From contig JAPTJF010000095.1 of the NCBI GenBank assembly GCA_029339195.1, positions 1-64,000 on the forward strand: a stretch of 64,000 bases of DNA, written 5' to 3'. Made by a program: the position numbers and the translations under genes. Positions 33,001 to 43,859 of this stretch are shown in pieces. The stretch is from Micractinium sp. NFX-FRZ (Eukaryota; Chlorophyta; Trebouxiophyceae; Chlorellales; Chlorellaceae). Below the pieces are notes generated by a model. That model made no database searches and had not been told where the DNA came from. It worked only from the letters and a program-made list of their open reading frames with translations. Positions within the stretch are counted from its first letter, which is position 1. The number at the start of each line of letters is the position of its first letter.

Positions 33001-36000
33001 GCTGGTGGACGCAGCCGTCACCGCCGCACGCTCAGAGGCCAGGTGAGCACGAGTGGAAAGGGGACAACGCAGTGCGCTGCCTCCTTGCCTCTGGCCGGCC
33101 CCTGCTTCATCACCCGCTGGACCCTGATCAAATCCGCCCTCCTGTCAGCTGCTCGCTGCCACGTGCTGTTTTTTAAGAACTTTTTAAGAACAACTAGAGC
33201 TGACTTTGCTTCCCCTGTAGGCCCCGCCTCATCACCGGCTGGGCGCGCCTCAAGTCCAGCCTGCTGTCAGCCGCTGCCGCGGGCCACCCCGCCGCCGCGG
33301 ACGACTGGGCGGCGGCTGCGGTGCAGGCGGATGCTGCTGCCCGGGAGTGGGTCAGCACGGCGGCCGATGTGTTTGACCAGCACCTGCCCGATAAGGCCAT
33401 CCTTGCGGCCGCTGCTGCCAAGGTGGGTGCTACTGGCAGGGTGGGGGTGGCGGCAGGGCAAGGGGTTGCCGGGCCTGCCCGCAAGAGAGATTTGTCACTT
33501 TTGTTTTTGTGGGCGTCTGGTGGCGGCGGGCGCAGCGGCCAAAGCACGGGTGTCCACAAGCTTTTGGCGTGTGTGACCAGCACCTCGCAGCAGCTGCTGC
33601 TGCCAAAGCGGGCTCTGCGGCAGAGGGAGGTTGTGTGGGGTGGGCATGCGGTTGTTGGCGGGGCGTTCGGCGCAAGGGTACCTGGATGGATGTAACGTGG
33701 AAACTGCTCAGGGAGCGCCCCACGCATCCCCTGACCACCCCGCCACCTCGTGGAATGCGTGCAGGGGACTGTGCCTTAGAACACGGAGCTGTGCGTGGCA
33801 ATGCAACAAGATCATTCCGGCTCCTGACCAGTTCTTTACCCTCTTTGCAATGCAGGGCACTGTGCCCTACAACACTGAACTGCGCCTGGCGATGCTCAAA
33901 ATCCTGCCGGCCCGCTACTGGGCCCTCTGGGCCTCCCAGTTCGCCACCTACCTTGGACGGTGAGCTTCTGTTTCGGTTGCTTGAATGATGCCATTGGTGC
34001 ATGGCTTCATCTGTCAATTGGGCAGTTGCCACCTTCCTCAGACGGTGAGCTGTTACAGTGAGCTTACATAACATTGTAGCGTTCACACGGTGTCACTGGT
34101 GCCACTACTATTCTTTTGTCTACTGGGGCAGTAACCGTTGCACCCATCGGGCTGCATCTCGTTGCAGCTTCCCGCCCCCGCCGCCTCCCACCAAACCCGC
34201 CTGCCCCCTCCCCCGCCTGCCTGTGTGCCACGCACCTAACTCCACACTCTGCAGCTGCCCCCTGTGACACCTGTCAATGCTTTGTTTGCATGTTTCTACC
34301 ATTGCAGCTGCCTTCTGACTTGGGTGGAGCTTAAGCAGCGGGGCCCCGCCCCCGCCAAGCCTGCCGGCGGCGCGACGGAGCCCGGCCTGCCTCCCACCCC
34401 CGCCTCGGCGGCTGCCCAGCGGTTCACCGCCGAACAGAATGCCAGCACAGACTGCCTGCCCGGCATCCGGCTCCTCTCAGGTGCGCCATGCATGGATTGA
34501 TTTTCAGGTCACTTGCTGCTCCTGCAGCACTGTGCATGGCAGTCAGTCGGTGCTGCCTGCTCTCAGGTGCCCCACACACATTGAGCTCGCTTGCTTATCC
34601 AGTAGCACTGTGATCCGTGCCGCCTGCTCTCAGGACCGCCTCACATGCTCTAACGGCAAAGTCGCTTGTTCATCCCCAATGGCACCCTGCCAGGCATAGT
34701 GCCTCAATAGTGTGCACAGCGCCAAGCCTCCGACTGTATGTGGAATAACTGTGTGCAGTGCCCTAGGCTCACGTCTCCCTCTCTCTCTCTACGCTCCGCC
34801 CCGCGCCGCAGACCAGCAGTTCTACCGCTCCTTCTGGCGCCTGGTGGGCGGCGTGCACCAGGTGGGGCGCTGGTTTCGGTTGTGAGCAAATCTACAGCAT
34901 TAGTGCTTCCGGGTTGTCGGAGGGTGTGCCTGGTGGGCCTGGGGTGGGCCAGGCTGGCAGGCCTGGGGCCGGCTGGCCGCACCACCCGCCTGCTTCACCT
35001 CTGTGCGCTGTCCAACTGCCTCTTCCCTCCCTGGGCAGCCCCCTCCCTGCCCTGCCCTGCTGCTGAATCGTATCAGACCCAGCCCGCATCCGACACACCC
35101 GCACCTCAACTTGTTCTGCTCAGCACGGATCTGCATGGTTTGCAACGGATGCCGTCCTATCGACAGGACTCACCTCTCACCTACAGTTTATGTGTACATC
35201 ACCCCTCCCTCCCCCGCAGCTCATCCGCATCCTGAACCAGCTGCACCGTTCTGTCATTTTAGGGCAACCTAAACCCCAAGCCCTATTCTACCCATACCCC
35301 AACCCCCTCCCCCCGCAGCTCATCCGCATCCTCAACCAGCTGCACCGCTCCAAGCAGCCCAACAACTCGCTGGTCCTGCTGCAGGTAGGGGGCCGTGTGT
35401 GTGTGTGTGTGTGTGTGTGTGTTGTGGGTGGCTTCCTTTCTGTGCAGCTTGCAGTCTTTGCTGATTGCATGGCCTACCCTAATCTGGGACGTGGGGCCTG
35501 TGGTTGTAGCTGTCCCCGTCTGCACAGCGTGCAGTCTTTGCTGACTTGAAGGCCTACCATAACCCCTGTGCACCCGCGTTGATACATCCCTCTGGTTCTG
35601 CCACCCGTCCCCTGCAGCAACTGCAACCGTTGCAAGAGGTCATCACCCTGCTGAGGAGCCTGCGTGAGTGCTGCTGTGCCTGCTGTGCTGTGCTGTGTTG
35701 TGCCGCTGTGCATGCTGTGCTGTGCCTGCTGTGCTGTGCTGCGCTGTGCTGTGCCGCGCTGTGCTGTGCCGCGCTGTGCTGTGCCGCGCTGGGCTGGGCC
35801 GCGCTGGGCTGGGCTGGGCTGGGCGGTGCGGTGCGGTGCAACCCGCCTGCCTGCCTGCCTGCCCCTCCTTGCCACTGCTGCATGCGCTGCACTGCACCGC
35901 TCAGCGCCGGCATGTGCGCCTGTGGGCACTTCTGCACAGGCCTTGTCCGCATGAGCGTCATCCAAAGCCAACTCAGCACCATCAAGTGACCTGCATCGGC

Positions 36001-37279
36001 ACACCCCATGACACACCCCATGACACACCCCGTCTTTGCACGCAGAGCATTCACCAAGCCGGTCAGCTAGTTCCAACTCACCGCTTCACGACTCAATACC
36101 CTTGTAAACCCCTACCGCTCTCCACGATCTGCAGAGGAGGCATTTTCCAAGGCCCGGCAGGCGGCCGAGGACAGCGGCGCAGAGGGCGGCGGCGAGGCCG
36201 CGGCAGCGCCGGCAGCTGGCCTGCCCGGGTATGCGGGTGCTTGGACGCTGGTGAGCCAGCCGCCCGCACCTGCCGCCAGCTGGTCTGACGTGGCAGCCGC
36301 TTTTGAGCACCTGAGGAAGCAGCACTCCTCAGGTAGCCCTCTCCTGAACCGCATCCAGACGCTGTGGGAGCAGCAGCGGCAGAAGCAGGCACAGCAGGCG
36401 CAGCAGCAGCAGGAAGCTGGGGAACAGCAGCAGCAGCAACATGCGGGCGAGAGCCCGGCGTCGCTGCTGCATGCCGCTGCGCAGCTGGGGCTGCTGCCAG
36501 GCTGGCGCGCCGGCGGCAGCGGCGGCAGCAGAGAGGGGCTGCCCGAGCTCATACAGCGGCGGCAGGTGGTGCTAGCGGCAGCAGAGATGGGGGAAGGCGT
36601 CGGCGACGGGGTGCCTCTCCCGCCGCACGTGGCCTCCCTCGACTGGGGGGCCTGGGGCGGCGGCGGCGACAGCGACTGCAGCGGCGGCGGCGGCGGCGGG
36701 GGGGAGGCGGACGGCGGAGTGCAGCAGTGGTGGGAGGCGGAGCGCAGCGCTGCGCTGGGGCTGCCGCCGGGGGCTGGCGGCAAGGACGAGGGGGGGGCGT
36801 ACGACGATACCCGGGATGTGCTGACAGGTAGGAGCGTGTTTAGTGAGTGCATCCGCAGCGGAGGCGGCTCACACAAGCCTGCAGGTTGTGTGGCTCCCAG
36901 GGGGGCAGTTGGCAGCAAACAGGCCGCATGGGCAGCGCGAGAAGCACATGCTGCCTTCAGGTGCATCCCCCCTGGGCCGGACTTGTATAGGGATGGCCTG
37001 TGCCGTGCTCCCACCCACTCCCACCCCGCCCTCACCCTCGCACCTCTCCATCCTGCTCCCTTCATTTGGCCTGCTGTGCCCCCCACCCCCCCGCCGCCTT
37101 CAGGCCGCCCGCTCGGCTGGGAGTACGATAAGGCCTACGCGGCATCCGATAACAGCTGCGCCACCGCCGAGCTACAGCCAGACGCATTTGCCCCCGGCAG
37201 CACCTCGGGCTGGCAGGCGGCCTACGCTGCCGCGGTGCCCGTGGGCGGGGCGCCCTGGAAGCGCCTGCGGTTGGCCTGA
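30082..37279 (+). CDS. Large protein of unknown function (1176 residues)
   Basis: Thirteen exons join in phase: 30082-30357, 30570-31057, 31313-32413, 32605-32707, 32990-33042, 33221-33422, 33856-33959, 34308-34480, 34812-34861, 35319-35384, 35618-35663, 36135-36827 and 37104-37279. The first half has strand-like segments resembling a degenerate beta-propeller (LAALAWSPAGSRRLLLTVT, LLCFAAVTSMGQLMLACS). The middle is helical (LITGWARLKSSLLSAAAAG, LRLAMLKILPARYWALWAS, LIRILNQLHRS). The C-terminal part is Q- and G-rich with a GGGGGGG run and ends in a WEYDKAYAAS segment. A Mediator subunit of the MED16 type crossed my mind because of this layout, but I cannot recognise family motifs and do not assign it. 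The intron after exon 4 starts with GC. The ATG was chosen because upstream codons in frame lack one. Confidence 0.75.
33092..33165 (+). repeat. Exon ghost of exon 6 start (large unknown gene)
   Basis: A copy reading CFITRWTLIKSALLSAARCH lies about 120 bp upstream of the true exon start RLITGWARLKSSLLSAAAAG at 33221. Confidence 0.9.
33545..33625 (+). repeat. Exon ghost of exon 6 end
   Basis: GTGTGACCAGCACCTCGCAG ... GCTGCTGCTGCCAAAG resembles the true exon end GTTTGACCAGCACCTGCCCG ... GCTGCTGCCAAG (donor 33423). Offset is about 180 bp. Confidence 0.7.
33762..33835 (+). repeat. Exon ghost of exon 7 start
   Basis: GCAG-GGGACTGTGCCTTAGAACAC at 33765 copies GCAG-GGCACTGTGCCCTACAACAC at 33856. 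It carries an in-frame TAG. Offset is 91 bp. Confidence 0.92.
34020..34060 (+). repeat. Exon ghost of exon 7 end plus donor
   Basis: GTTGCCACCTTCCTCAGACG followed by GTGAGCT at 34045 copies TTCGCCACCTACCTTGGACG followed by GTGAGCT at 33960. Offset is 85 bp. Confidence 0.92.
34540..34640 (+). repeat. Two exon ghosts of exon 8 end
   Basis: The true end CTCCTCTCAG with donor at 34481 recurs as CTGCTCTCAG at 34566 (GTGCCC follows) and at 34633 (GACCGC follows). Similar CTGTGCATG/CTGTGATCC stretches repeat between them. Confidence 0.7.
35206..35304 (+). repeat. Near-perfect duplicate of exon 10 start, open in frame
   Basis: CCCCCGCAG followed by a LIRILNQLHR-coding stretch at 35220 duplicates the true exon 10 start at 35319, with two differences in about 40 bp. 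The offset is 99 bp (33 codons) and the frame stays open through to the second copy, so using the first acceptor would insert 33 residues. Confidence 0.95.
35395..35421. repeat. GT microsatellite
   Basis: (GT)n run directly after the exon 10 donor of the large unknown gene. Confidence 0.95.
35435..35570 (+). repeat. About 80-bp tandem duplication in intron
   Basis: GCTTGCAGTCTTTGCTGATTGCATGGCCTACC at about 35448 and GCGTGCAGTCTTTGCTGACTTGAAGGCCTACC at about 35527 are sister copies in intron 10. Confidence 0.9.
35665..35845. repeat. GTGCTGTGCC / GGGCTGGGCC minisatellite
   Basis: Pentamer- and decamer-like GCTGTGCTGTGCCGC units follow the exon 11 donor closely, grading into GGGCTGGGCT. Confidence 0.95.
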
Positions 37280-38667
37280 CCTGATCCGGGTGGCGCCTGG
37301 GCTGGGCTGCCCTCATGCTAGGTTGTGTGCACCATACCAGTCCCCGCCAGCTCGCTGTGGGGCCTCCTCCCGCTGCTCCCAAGCAGGCTTGCACTGCTGC
37401 CCTCTTGCCTCCCATCATGCTTTGCCCGTCGACAGACTTGCTCTGCCCGGGCATGCCCCCCGCCACTACTTTCGCCCGGTTGTTGCCCGCTCTGCCCTGG
37501 TTGGAAATCAATTCTGTTGCATTGGGAGTGGGGTACATGTGGCAGCAGAGGAGGATGGCAGCGGTGGTTCATAAAAAACGGGGGTGTGCAAAACGAGGCA
37601 GGCTGGGCTGAGGGCTGCGTGGTGGGCAGCAGGGGCCTTCCCTCGAGTGCACAGCTGGCGGGCCGCGGCACTCGGGCTCGGGAAAAAAGAGGGTATGCGT
37701 GTAAGATGGCGCACGTGGCGTGGCGAGACGAAGGCAAGGAGGTGGGACTTTCGTTCATTGGTGGGGGCGCACCCGCAGCACACCCCGACACATGGTGGTG
37801 GGCGGAGCTTCAGGGCTGCAGCGGTCGGCGCAAGGCCGACATACAAAGGTTCAGGGGAAGGGTTTCTGTGGGAAGACCTCGGGGGAGGGCGGGGAAGGGG
37901 AAGAGGCAAAGCGAGACAGAGAGATGGGACCTGGGAAAACCAAGGGGGGTTGAGGATGAGGGGTGGGTGTCAAGGAGACGGGTTGCTGGTGGGATGCTTT
38001 GGGGCAGCTGGCAGCATCAGCATCACCGGGGGGGACTGCAGGCGGCAGCGCCCGCCTTGCAGCAAACAACCGACGCAGAGAGATCTCAGAGGCACACAGG
38101 GGAAGGGAGGGGGCAAGGGGAAAAGGCAGGGTGGCGGGTGGCAAGGCGGGGGCGTGGAGGGGCCGAGACGCAGCAGGGAGGAAAGGAGAGGGGGTGCCAG
38201 GGCGCGGCCGATTGCGGCTCACATGCAGGCATGCGCGTGGGCGGCCCGGCGCGCAATCAAATCATGCGCAGCACGCAACCAAATGAACCGGGGTGGAGAG
38301 CAGCGAATCGAGGACACGTGCATTGAAGACAGGGGCACGCCACAGAAGGCGCAGCGCGCGGTGTGGCGGATGAAAAACGAAAGGGCAGGGAAGAAAGGAT
38401 CTGAGGGCACATTTCGGGCATGTGCATGAAAGCGTGAAAGAAGGAAGAGGACGAAATGGTCATCTGTTGATGCGCTGAGGATGAGGAGGGGGGGAGGCTT
38501 GGGTGGCCCCCGTCGGCAGGGCTCAGGTGCCCCCTCCTCTCCCTAGGGGGGGCCGGGCCGCGGCGGGGGCGCCACTTTAGTGAGCAGCAGGCAGGAGCGG
38601 CGCAGCCCGGCTGCCCGCCTGGGCATTGGTGCTTTCAATTATGGCTGGCTCTCAGGTGGTTCCAGAG
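37280..38667. other. Tail-to-tail intergenic interval
   Basis: 1.39 kb lie between convergent stops. TGTAA on the plus strand at 37700-37704 is a candidate polyadenylation signal for the large unknown gene. The central part (37750-38450) is G/A-rich with no coherent coding frame. Nothing else is supported. Confidence 0.45.
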
Positions 38668-41600
38668 CTAGGGTAGACTGAGCTGGGCGGGGGCGACCGG
38701 CGGCAGCAGCCCCTGGAGTGACACAGGCGGGGTGCAGGCCGCCTGCTGCCTTCCAACGCCGGCGGGCAGCGGCAGCGCCAGACCGGGGAGGGGCGGCGGC
38801 AGCTGCGCGCCTTGCGGGAACAGCAGCGACAGCGGCGGCGGCAGCTGGGGCCCCTTGCCGACTTGTGCAGCTGCCAGCGACACCGCCTGCTGCTGCTGCT
38901 GCTGCAGCAGGGCCGCAAGCTGCTGCTGCTGCTGCTCCTGCTGCAGGGCCATGACTTGCTGGTAATAGGCGGCCGCTGCTGCCCCGTTGCCGGGGGCGCC
39001 GGTGATGGCCGCCGCCTGCAGCGCCGCCGCCTGCACCGCCGCCGCATGCTGCTGCATGGCGGGGGGCATGCCGTACAGAGCGGCGACCGCGGTGCTGGCA
39101 TCCAAAGGTGCCGGCGCCGGCGCCGGCGCTGGCAGTGGCATGCCTGCAGGCATCAGCCCCGCGCCCACGCTCGCTGCAGGCGCTGCCATCGGCAGCGGCG
39201 CTGACGCCTGCTGCTGCGCCAGCAGCGAGGGCGGCACGCCAAAGAACGCGGCTGCAGCGGCCGACAGCGCCGGCGGCGGCGGCGCGGGTGGCGCCACGGC
39301 TGCCGCCGCGTTGGAGGAGAAGGACTGGATGATTTCATACGCCTTGAAGCAGGCCGACAGCACGGCCTCGGTGTTGCAGGTGCGCTGCTGGCTGCCGGGC
39401 GGCACGCTCTGCATGCCCGCCACCATCTGCATGATTTGCTGGACCTGCGGGCAGGTGGAGAAAAGAAAGTATGGTGGGATGCACGTTGGGGTGAATGCCT
39501 TGTGATAGTGTGCCATGCCCGCCACTGATCAGCTGGAGCTGCAGGCACGCAAATGCGAGGGGGGGCTCATCTGTCCTGCTACGATTCTCTCGCCTACTCC
39601 CCAAGTGGCAGGCAACGGCTGCGTGTGCACCGCCACATGTCGAGGCAAGCAAGGCAGAAGCAGCCCTGCTGCGCCTCAACCTCCACAGACCCGCTGGTCC
39701 CGCCCACAAACAGACCGGACAGAGAAGGCCCACATCAACGCCTCAACAACCAGCGCCCACCTGCCGCACAAAGCTGTCCCGCGCTTCGGCATAGAACGTG
39801 CCAATGGGCGCCAGCAGGGGGCGAGCATCGGCAAGACCCTTGGCTCGTGCAGCAGCCACGTGCTCTGCCGCTGACAGGGAGGAAGGGTCCAGGAGCGGCA
39901 GCCAGGGAGCCAGGGGCGTGCTGCTCCCGGCCCCTCCTGCACCGGCCGCTGCCGCAGCCGTGGCGGCGGCGACCGCGGCAGCAGCCGCATTGCCGCCGCT
40001 TGCTGCGGCTGCGGGTCCGCACTGCTGCTGCTGCTGCTGCCTCGCTGCCACAGGCTGGCATGCGGGCACTGGCGCCGAGCTTTGCGGTTGTGCGCCGATT
40101 GGGCGGGGCGGTGGCGGCAGCATGGCGCCGGCGCTGCCGGCCCCGCCATTGGCAGGAGGCCCCTCCGGCTCTCCCGCCTGCCCCTGCTCCTGCTGCTGCG
40201 CCTGTGCCTGCACCTGCTGCTCCTGCTCCTGCCGCGCATTCAGCAGCGTCTGCGCGTGCTGCTGCTTGATGCACGCCGTGTGCTGCGCAGCAAAGACAGC
40301 GGCTGCAGCCTGCTGCCGCGCCTCCACCTGCTGCCGCCCGCCCCCGGGGTGGTAACCAGAGTCGGCTTGGCTGCTGTTGTCCCCGCTGCTCTTGCCTCCG
40401 CTGGTGGCCCCAATGGAGGCCCTGCTGCCGGTGCGCTTCTGCTGGCCGCAGGCGGTGGTGAGGACGGCGCCCAGTGCGGCTGCCGCCAGCTGCTCAAGGT
40501 TCGACCCCTCTCCAGAGCCCCGCCCGTTGCTGCCGTCGCCCCCGCTGTTCTCCTGCCCCTCCCCGCCGCTCCCAGGCTCCTGCTGCTGCGCCTGCGGGTC
40601 ATCTGCAGGGCCTGCCGTGGCGCCAGGCTGCGGCTGCTGCACTTGCCGCGTGGGGGAGACGGACGGGGGCAGCGGCGTCGCAGAGGGCGCAAGCGCGCGC
40701 TTCCTCCGCCCGCTGCCACCCTGCGTGAGGCTGCCGCTGCTGGCGCTGCGCATCGTGCCTGCAGGGAGGGGAGGGAGGGGGAAGCAGGGGCGCAGGGGCG
40801 GGTCTGCGCTCTGGGAGGGCAGGGCGGGGGACGCTTGCTTGGCAGCGCCGGACCCGCGGCGGGGAGTGCACTCCGCCAGCCTGGCGCACGGCGCAATAGC
40901 AGGCACGGAACGCCCGCCATGGGAATCAACGCGACATGACGGTAGGAGAGGAGGGATGGGACGCAGCAAAGGGCATGGGCCCACCCGACGCTCGAGCACG
41001 CAGCTGCGGCAGCCGGTGGGCAGGAGCGGGCAGCAGCGGCACGCACCATTGCTGGGGCTGGGGCTCCGCTCACGCTTCAGAGTGCCCAGTCGGCTGCTCG
41101 GCTGCCCCCCGCCGTCATGCAACGCCTCCCTCTGCTGCTGCGGCTGCTGCAGCTTGCCCGCTGCCGGCTCAGGCGGCTGGTCGGGCGCTGCTGCGGGGGC
41201 TGCTGCTGCTGCGGGGTGGTGGTGCTGCTGGCGATGCACACGATCCGCCGGCTCGTAGTTCATTTGTGCCAGGGCGGGGCCGGAGGAGGGGATCAGTGAT
41301 TCCAGAGAGGCAGCGTGGTGCATGCCGCCTGCCTGGCCCACGCCGCTGGCAGGCGGGCCACCAGCAGGCGCCGGTTGTGCAGCCCCGCTGCCTGCCGCCG
41401 CTTGGGTGTTGCAGCGGCCCGCTGCGGTGGGATACTGCGGCGGCTGCGGCTGGGCTGCTGGCGCCGTGCCTGCACCTGCGCCTGCACTGGCATCAGTTTG
41501 CGGCACCTGCCGCAGCGGGCTGGCGGCCCCATGACGCTCCGCCGCCGCCGTGGCAGACGGTGATCCGGGCACACCGCTGCCGTCGGCTTCCCCCACCGAG

Positions 41601-41809
41601 CTGAGCCGCTGCCGCTTGGCCGCTGCCGCTGCATCCTCGGACGCTGGCCCATTGCAGTCAAGGCCTGCCCTCAGGCGCTTGAGAGCCACCTGCTGCTGAT
41701 CCTGCAGCTTGGTGGGGCTGCCGCCGGCGCCGGGCGCCAGGCGTGCTGCGCCCTCCGCTGCTGCCGCTGTGCCGCCGGCAACGCCGCACTGAGCGCCCTC
41801 GCGCTGCAT
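38668..41809 (-). CDS. Q/A/S-rich protein of unknown function
   Basis: Three exons join in phase: 41809-41047, 40758-39761 and 39444-38668, giving 845 residues. The intron 41046-40759 happens to be open in frame, but it has clear GTGCGT and TGCAG ends. Most of the protein is low complexity: Q runs (QQQQQQ), PQPQPP, alanine runs and S/G stretches. Less biased islands are ALKRLRAGLDCNG, SRLGTLKRERSPSPSNG, SGRRKRALAPSATPLPPSVSPT, FYAEARDSFVRQVQQIMQMVAG and SACFKAYEIIQSFSSN. The last two form the best conserved-looking helical unit, across the exon 2/3 junction. Basic SP-rich patches suggest a nuclear, possibly phosphorylated regulator. No domain is recognised. Confidence 0.75.
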
Positions 41810-43859
41810 TCCCGGTGGTCGTCCCCAGCGTGTTCGCTGGTTTGCAGCGCCAAAACTAAAGGGAGAGGGGGAGTGCCGCTTGGAAAAGCCTGCACCAGCG
41901 GCCGCGCAGAGGGAGGCGAGTTAGCGGCCAAGTCCTGCGGTTAAACAACTTCTACCAGCTCCCTGATGCCTTGATTTGCACCAGCAAGCGACCTGGCAGG
42001 CTGCAAGCGTGCCGGAGCCCCCCCACTGCACCTGGGAGAGGGTGTGCGTCTTCGCGTCACTTCTCATTTGTTTCGACCTTGTGCTCAAAATTACAGTGCC
42101 AGGAAGCGGCCCGGCCGTCGTTTCAGCAAAACGTGCCAGATCTGTTCTTGCCTTCCACCTGGGCAAGGACCGGCCTGCGGCTGCCCCGGCGCGCCTGGAT
42201 TCGAGGGCCAGCTTGCAACGCAAATCTCGCCTCCAAACTTTCACTTGGTTGGTTCGACGCCCCTAGGGCTGCTGCTTATGCCCAGGACAGACCGCACGAG
42301 GAGGCATTCGCCGCCGCCGGCGGACGCTGCCTCAGCGTCGGCTGCACGAGGCAGGCAGCGGCAGCGCACCAAGGGTGACGGCACGGCATGAACCATATGC
42401 ACCTGCACTCTGGTGCACTCGCACTTGCTCATGTAAAGGCTTTATCAAAGTATGCATCCGCACACGCTAGTGCTCACGATGCCAGCGCGTGTCCCATTTT
42501 TATGTGAACATCACCGCACTGGACAGCCCCGTTCTGCCCGGCAGGGTGCTGCCATGCCTGGCAATGGTCGCGCAGACCTCACAGAATTGATGAACAAAGC
42601 GTGACATATTGCTGCCCAAGCCTGCATGCCTGCCCTCCGCAGGGAGGGGGTCAGGGGCACCGGGTAGACTTTCAGTTACAATCACACACCTTGAAGCAAA
42701 CACACCGTATCATATCATCCTCAGGAGCACAGCTTGGCGTAGGAAAAATGGTGTTCCGTAGAATCAACGGCACGGGCGGCACCTAGGCTCTGGTAGACCC
42801 CAGGCAGGCATCCCGGCCGCCCAACTTCAACCGCCTGTACAGCGCACAGCAGGGGTGTCAGGGGGCAGGGCAGGGCATCTTATGGCCTCGGGCAGCGTGT
42901 AACCAAGAGTATCCCCGCCCGAAATGTTTCTTTCAAACCCGCTACGGCACTCTGCTGCAAATGCAGCAGATTGCGCAAGCTTGGGGCTTAAGCATGCAAC
43001 GGCTTGGGGGCTGCAACCGTGTGCAACCGTGTGACCAGCCGGCGACGGGTGGCGCTCACCTTGCTGCACCGCATCAGCGCGCGGCCGCTCGGCCGTCCTT
43101 AACCTGCCGTGCGTGTGCATCCAGCTCCTCTTTACGTCCGTGGAGCATAGTCCTGAAATCTTGGGGCCTGCCTTGGTAAGCCTTGGGCACGGTGCCGTGC
43201 TCCCGGTGCCAGCACCACTGGCAGTTTGTGCAGCAGAAGATGAACATCCCAAAGGGAAGTGGCTTGTGGCAGTAGCCACAGTACTTGTTGTGGGGCGTCA
43301 TGGCTGCCCTGAGCTTTCAAATTATGGCAATGGAGCACTTTTTGAGAGGTGAAGTGAGGTTCCGATGCTGTGTTGGCTGTGTTGGCTGTGTTGTGTCCGA
43401 GGGCTCGCCTGCTTTCCCATGTGCCGCTACAGTTTGTGCGTCACACGGTTGTTTTATGATATCAGGTGTTAAAAGTAGCATCCGCTGCCCAGTAGGCGCT
43501 GCCCACATAGCCAGCTTCAATGATGCTTGGTGTGACGGCCTGAGCGGCGCGGGGCTGTGGTGCAATGAGCATCGTGATCCGAACGGCGTGGCAGGCCGAC
43601 CCTCTCAACTGTTTGCAGTACGAGCTGCCAGCTGCATCACAGCCTACATACAGTCAACACAGCTGCACGCCACCTCTCAGCAACCCAGCCGTCGAGTGCG
43701 CTGCACCATGCTGCCGCCGCCGCCGCTGGCATGGCCTCAGCTGCCACAACGTGCGTGATCGTCTCTCTCTGGCGCGCTTCTTGCAACGAGCACGAAACTT
43801 TGGTGCCCCTCTGCCAGCAGCAAGCAGTCCAGAGGCTTCATTTGCTGCAGCGCGTCGCC
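41810..43859. other. Long divergent intergenic interval
   Basis: About 2 kb between start codons of divergent genes. The part from about 42400 to 43850 is visibly less GC-rich than its surroundings. It holds one candidate small ORF (43074-43301, minus). No RNA gene, transposon or strong promoter motif was recognised. Confidence 0.4.
43074..43301 (-). CDS. Candidate 75-residue Cys/His-rich small protein
   Basis: An uninterrupted 75-codon frame with an ATG start lies in an otherwise gene-free interval. The sequence starts MTPHNKYCGYCHKPLPFG and continues FCCTNCQWCWHREH, giving CxxC ... CCxxCxxCxH. This dense Cys/His spacing is typical of small zinc-binding folds rather than of chance translation of GC-rich DNA. 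The C-terminal third is charged (GRKEELDAHARQVKDGR). I do not recognise the family. It is single-exon, unlike its neighbours, so it could also be a pseudogene fragment or one exon of a larger gene. Confidence 0.45.
   Translation of the reverse strand: MTPHNKYCGYCHKPLPFGMFIFCCTNCQWCWHREHGTVPKAYQGRPQDFRTMLHGRKEELDAHARQVKDGRAAAR

Noticed and set aside
30082..37279. Assignment as Mediator subunit MED16
   Set aside because: Similar size and a propeller-like first half, but the C-terminal Cys/Trp motifs I remember for MED16 are absent and no stretch could be matched.
40759..41046. Treating 39743-41809 as one unspliced exon (688 codons)
   Set aside because: The inner segment is open by chance but is bounded by strong GTGCGT and TGCAG sites and changes to C/P-rich composition. 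Splicing keeps the phase.
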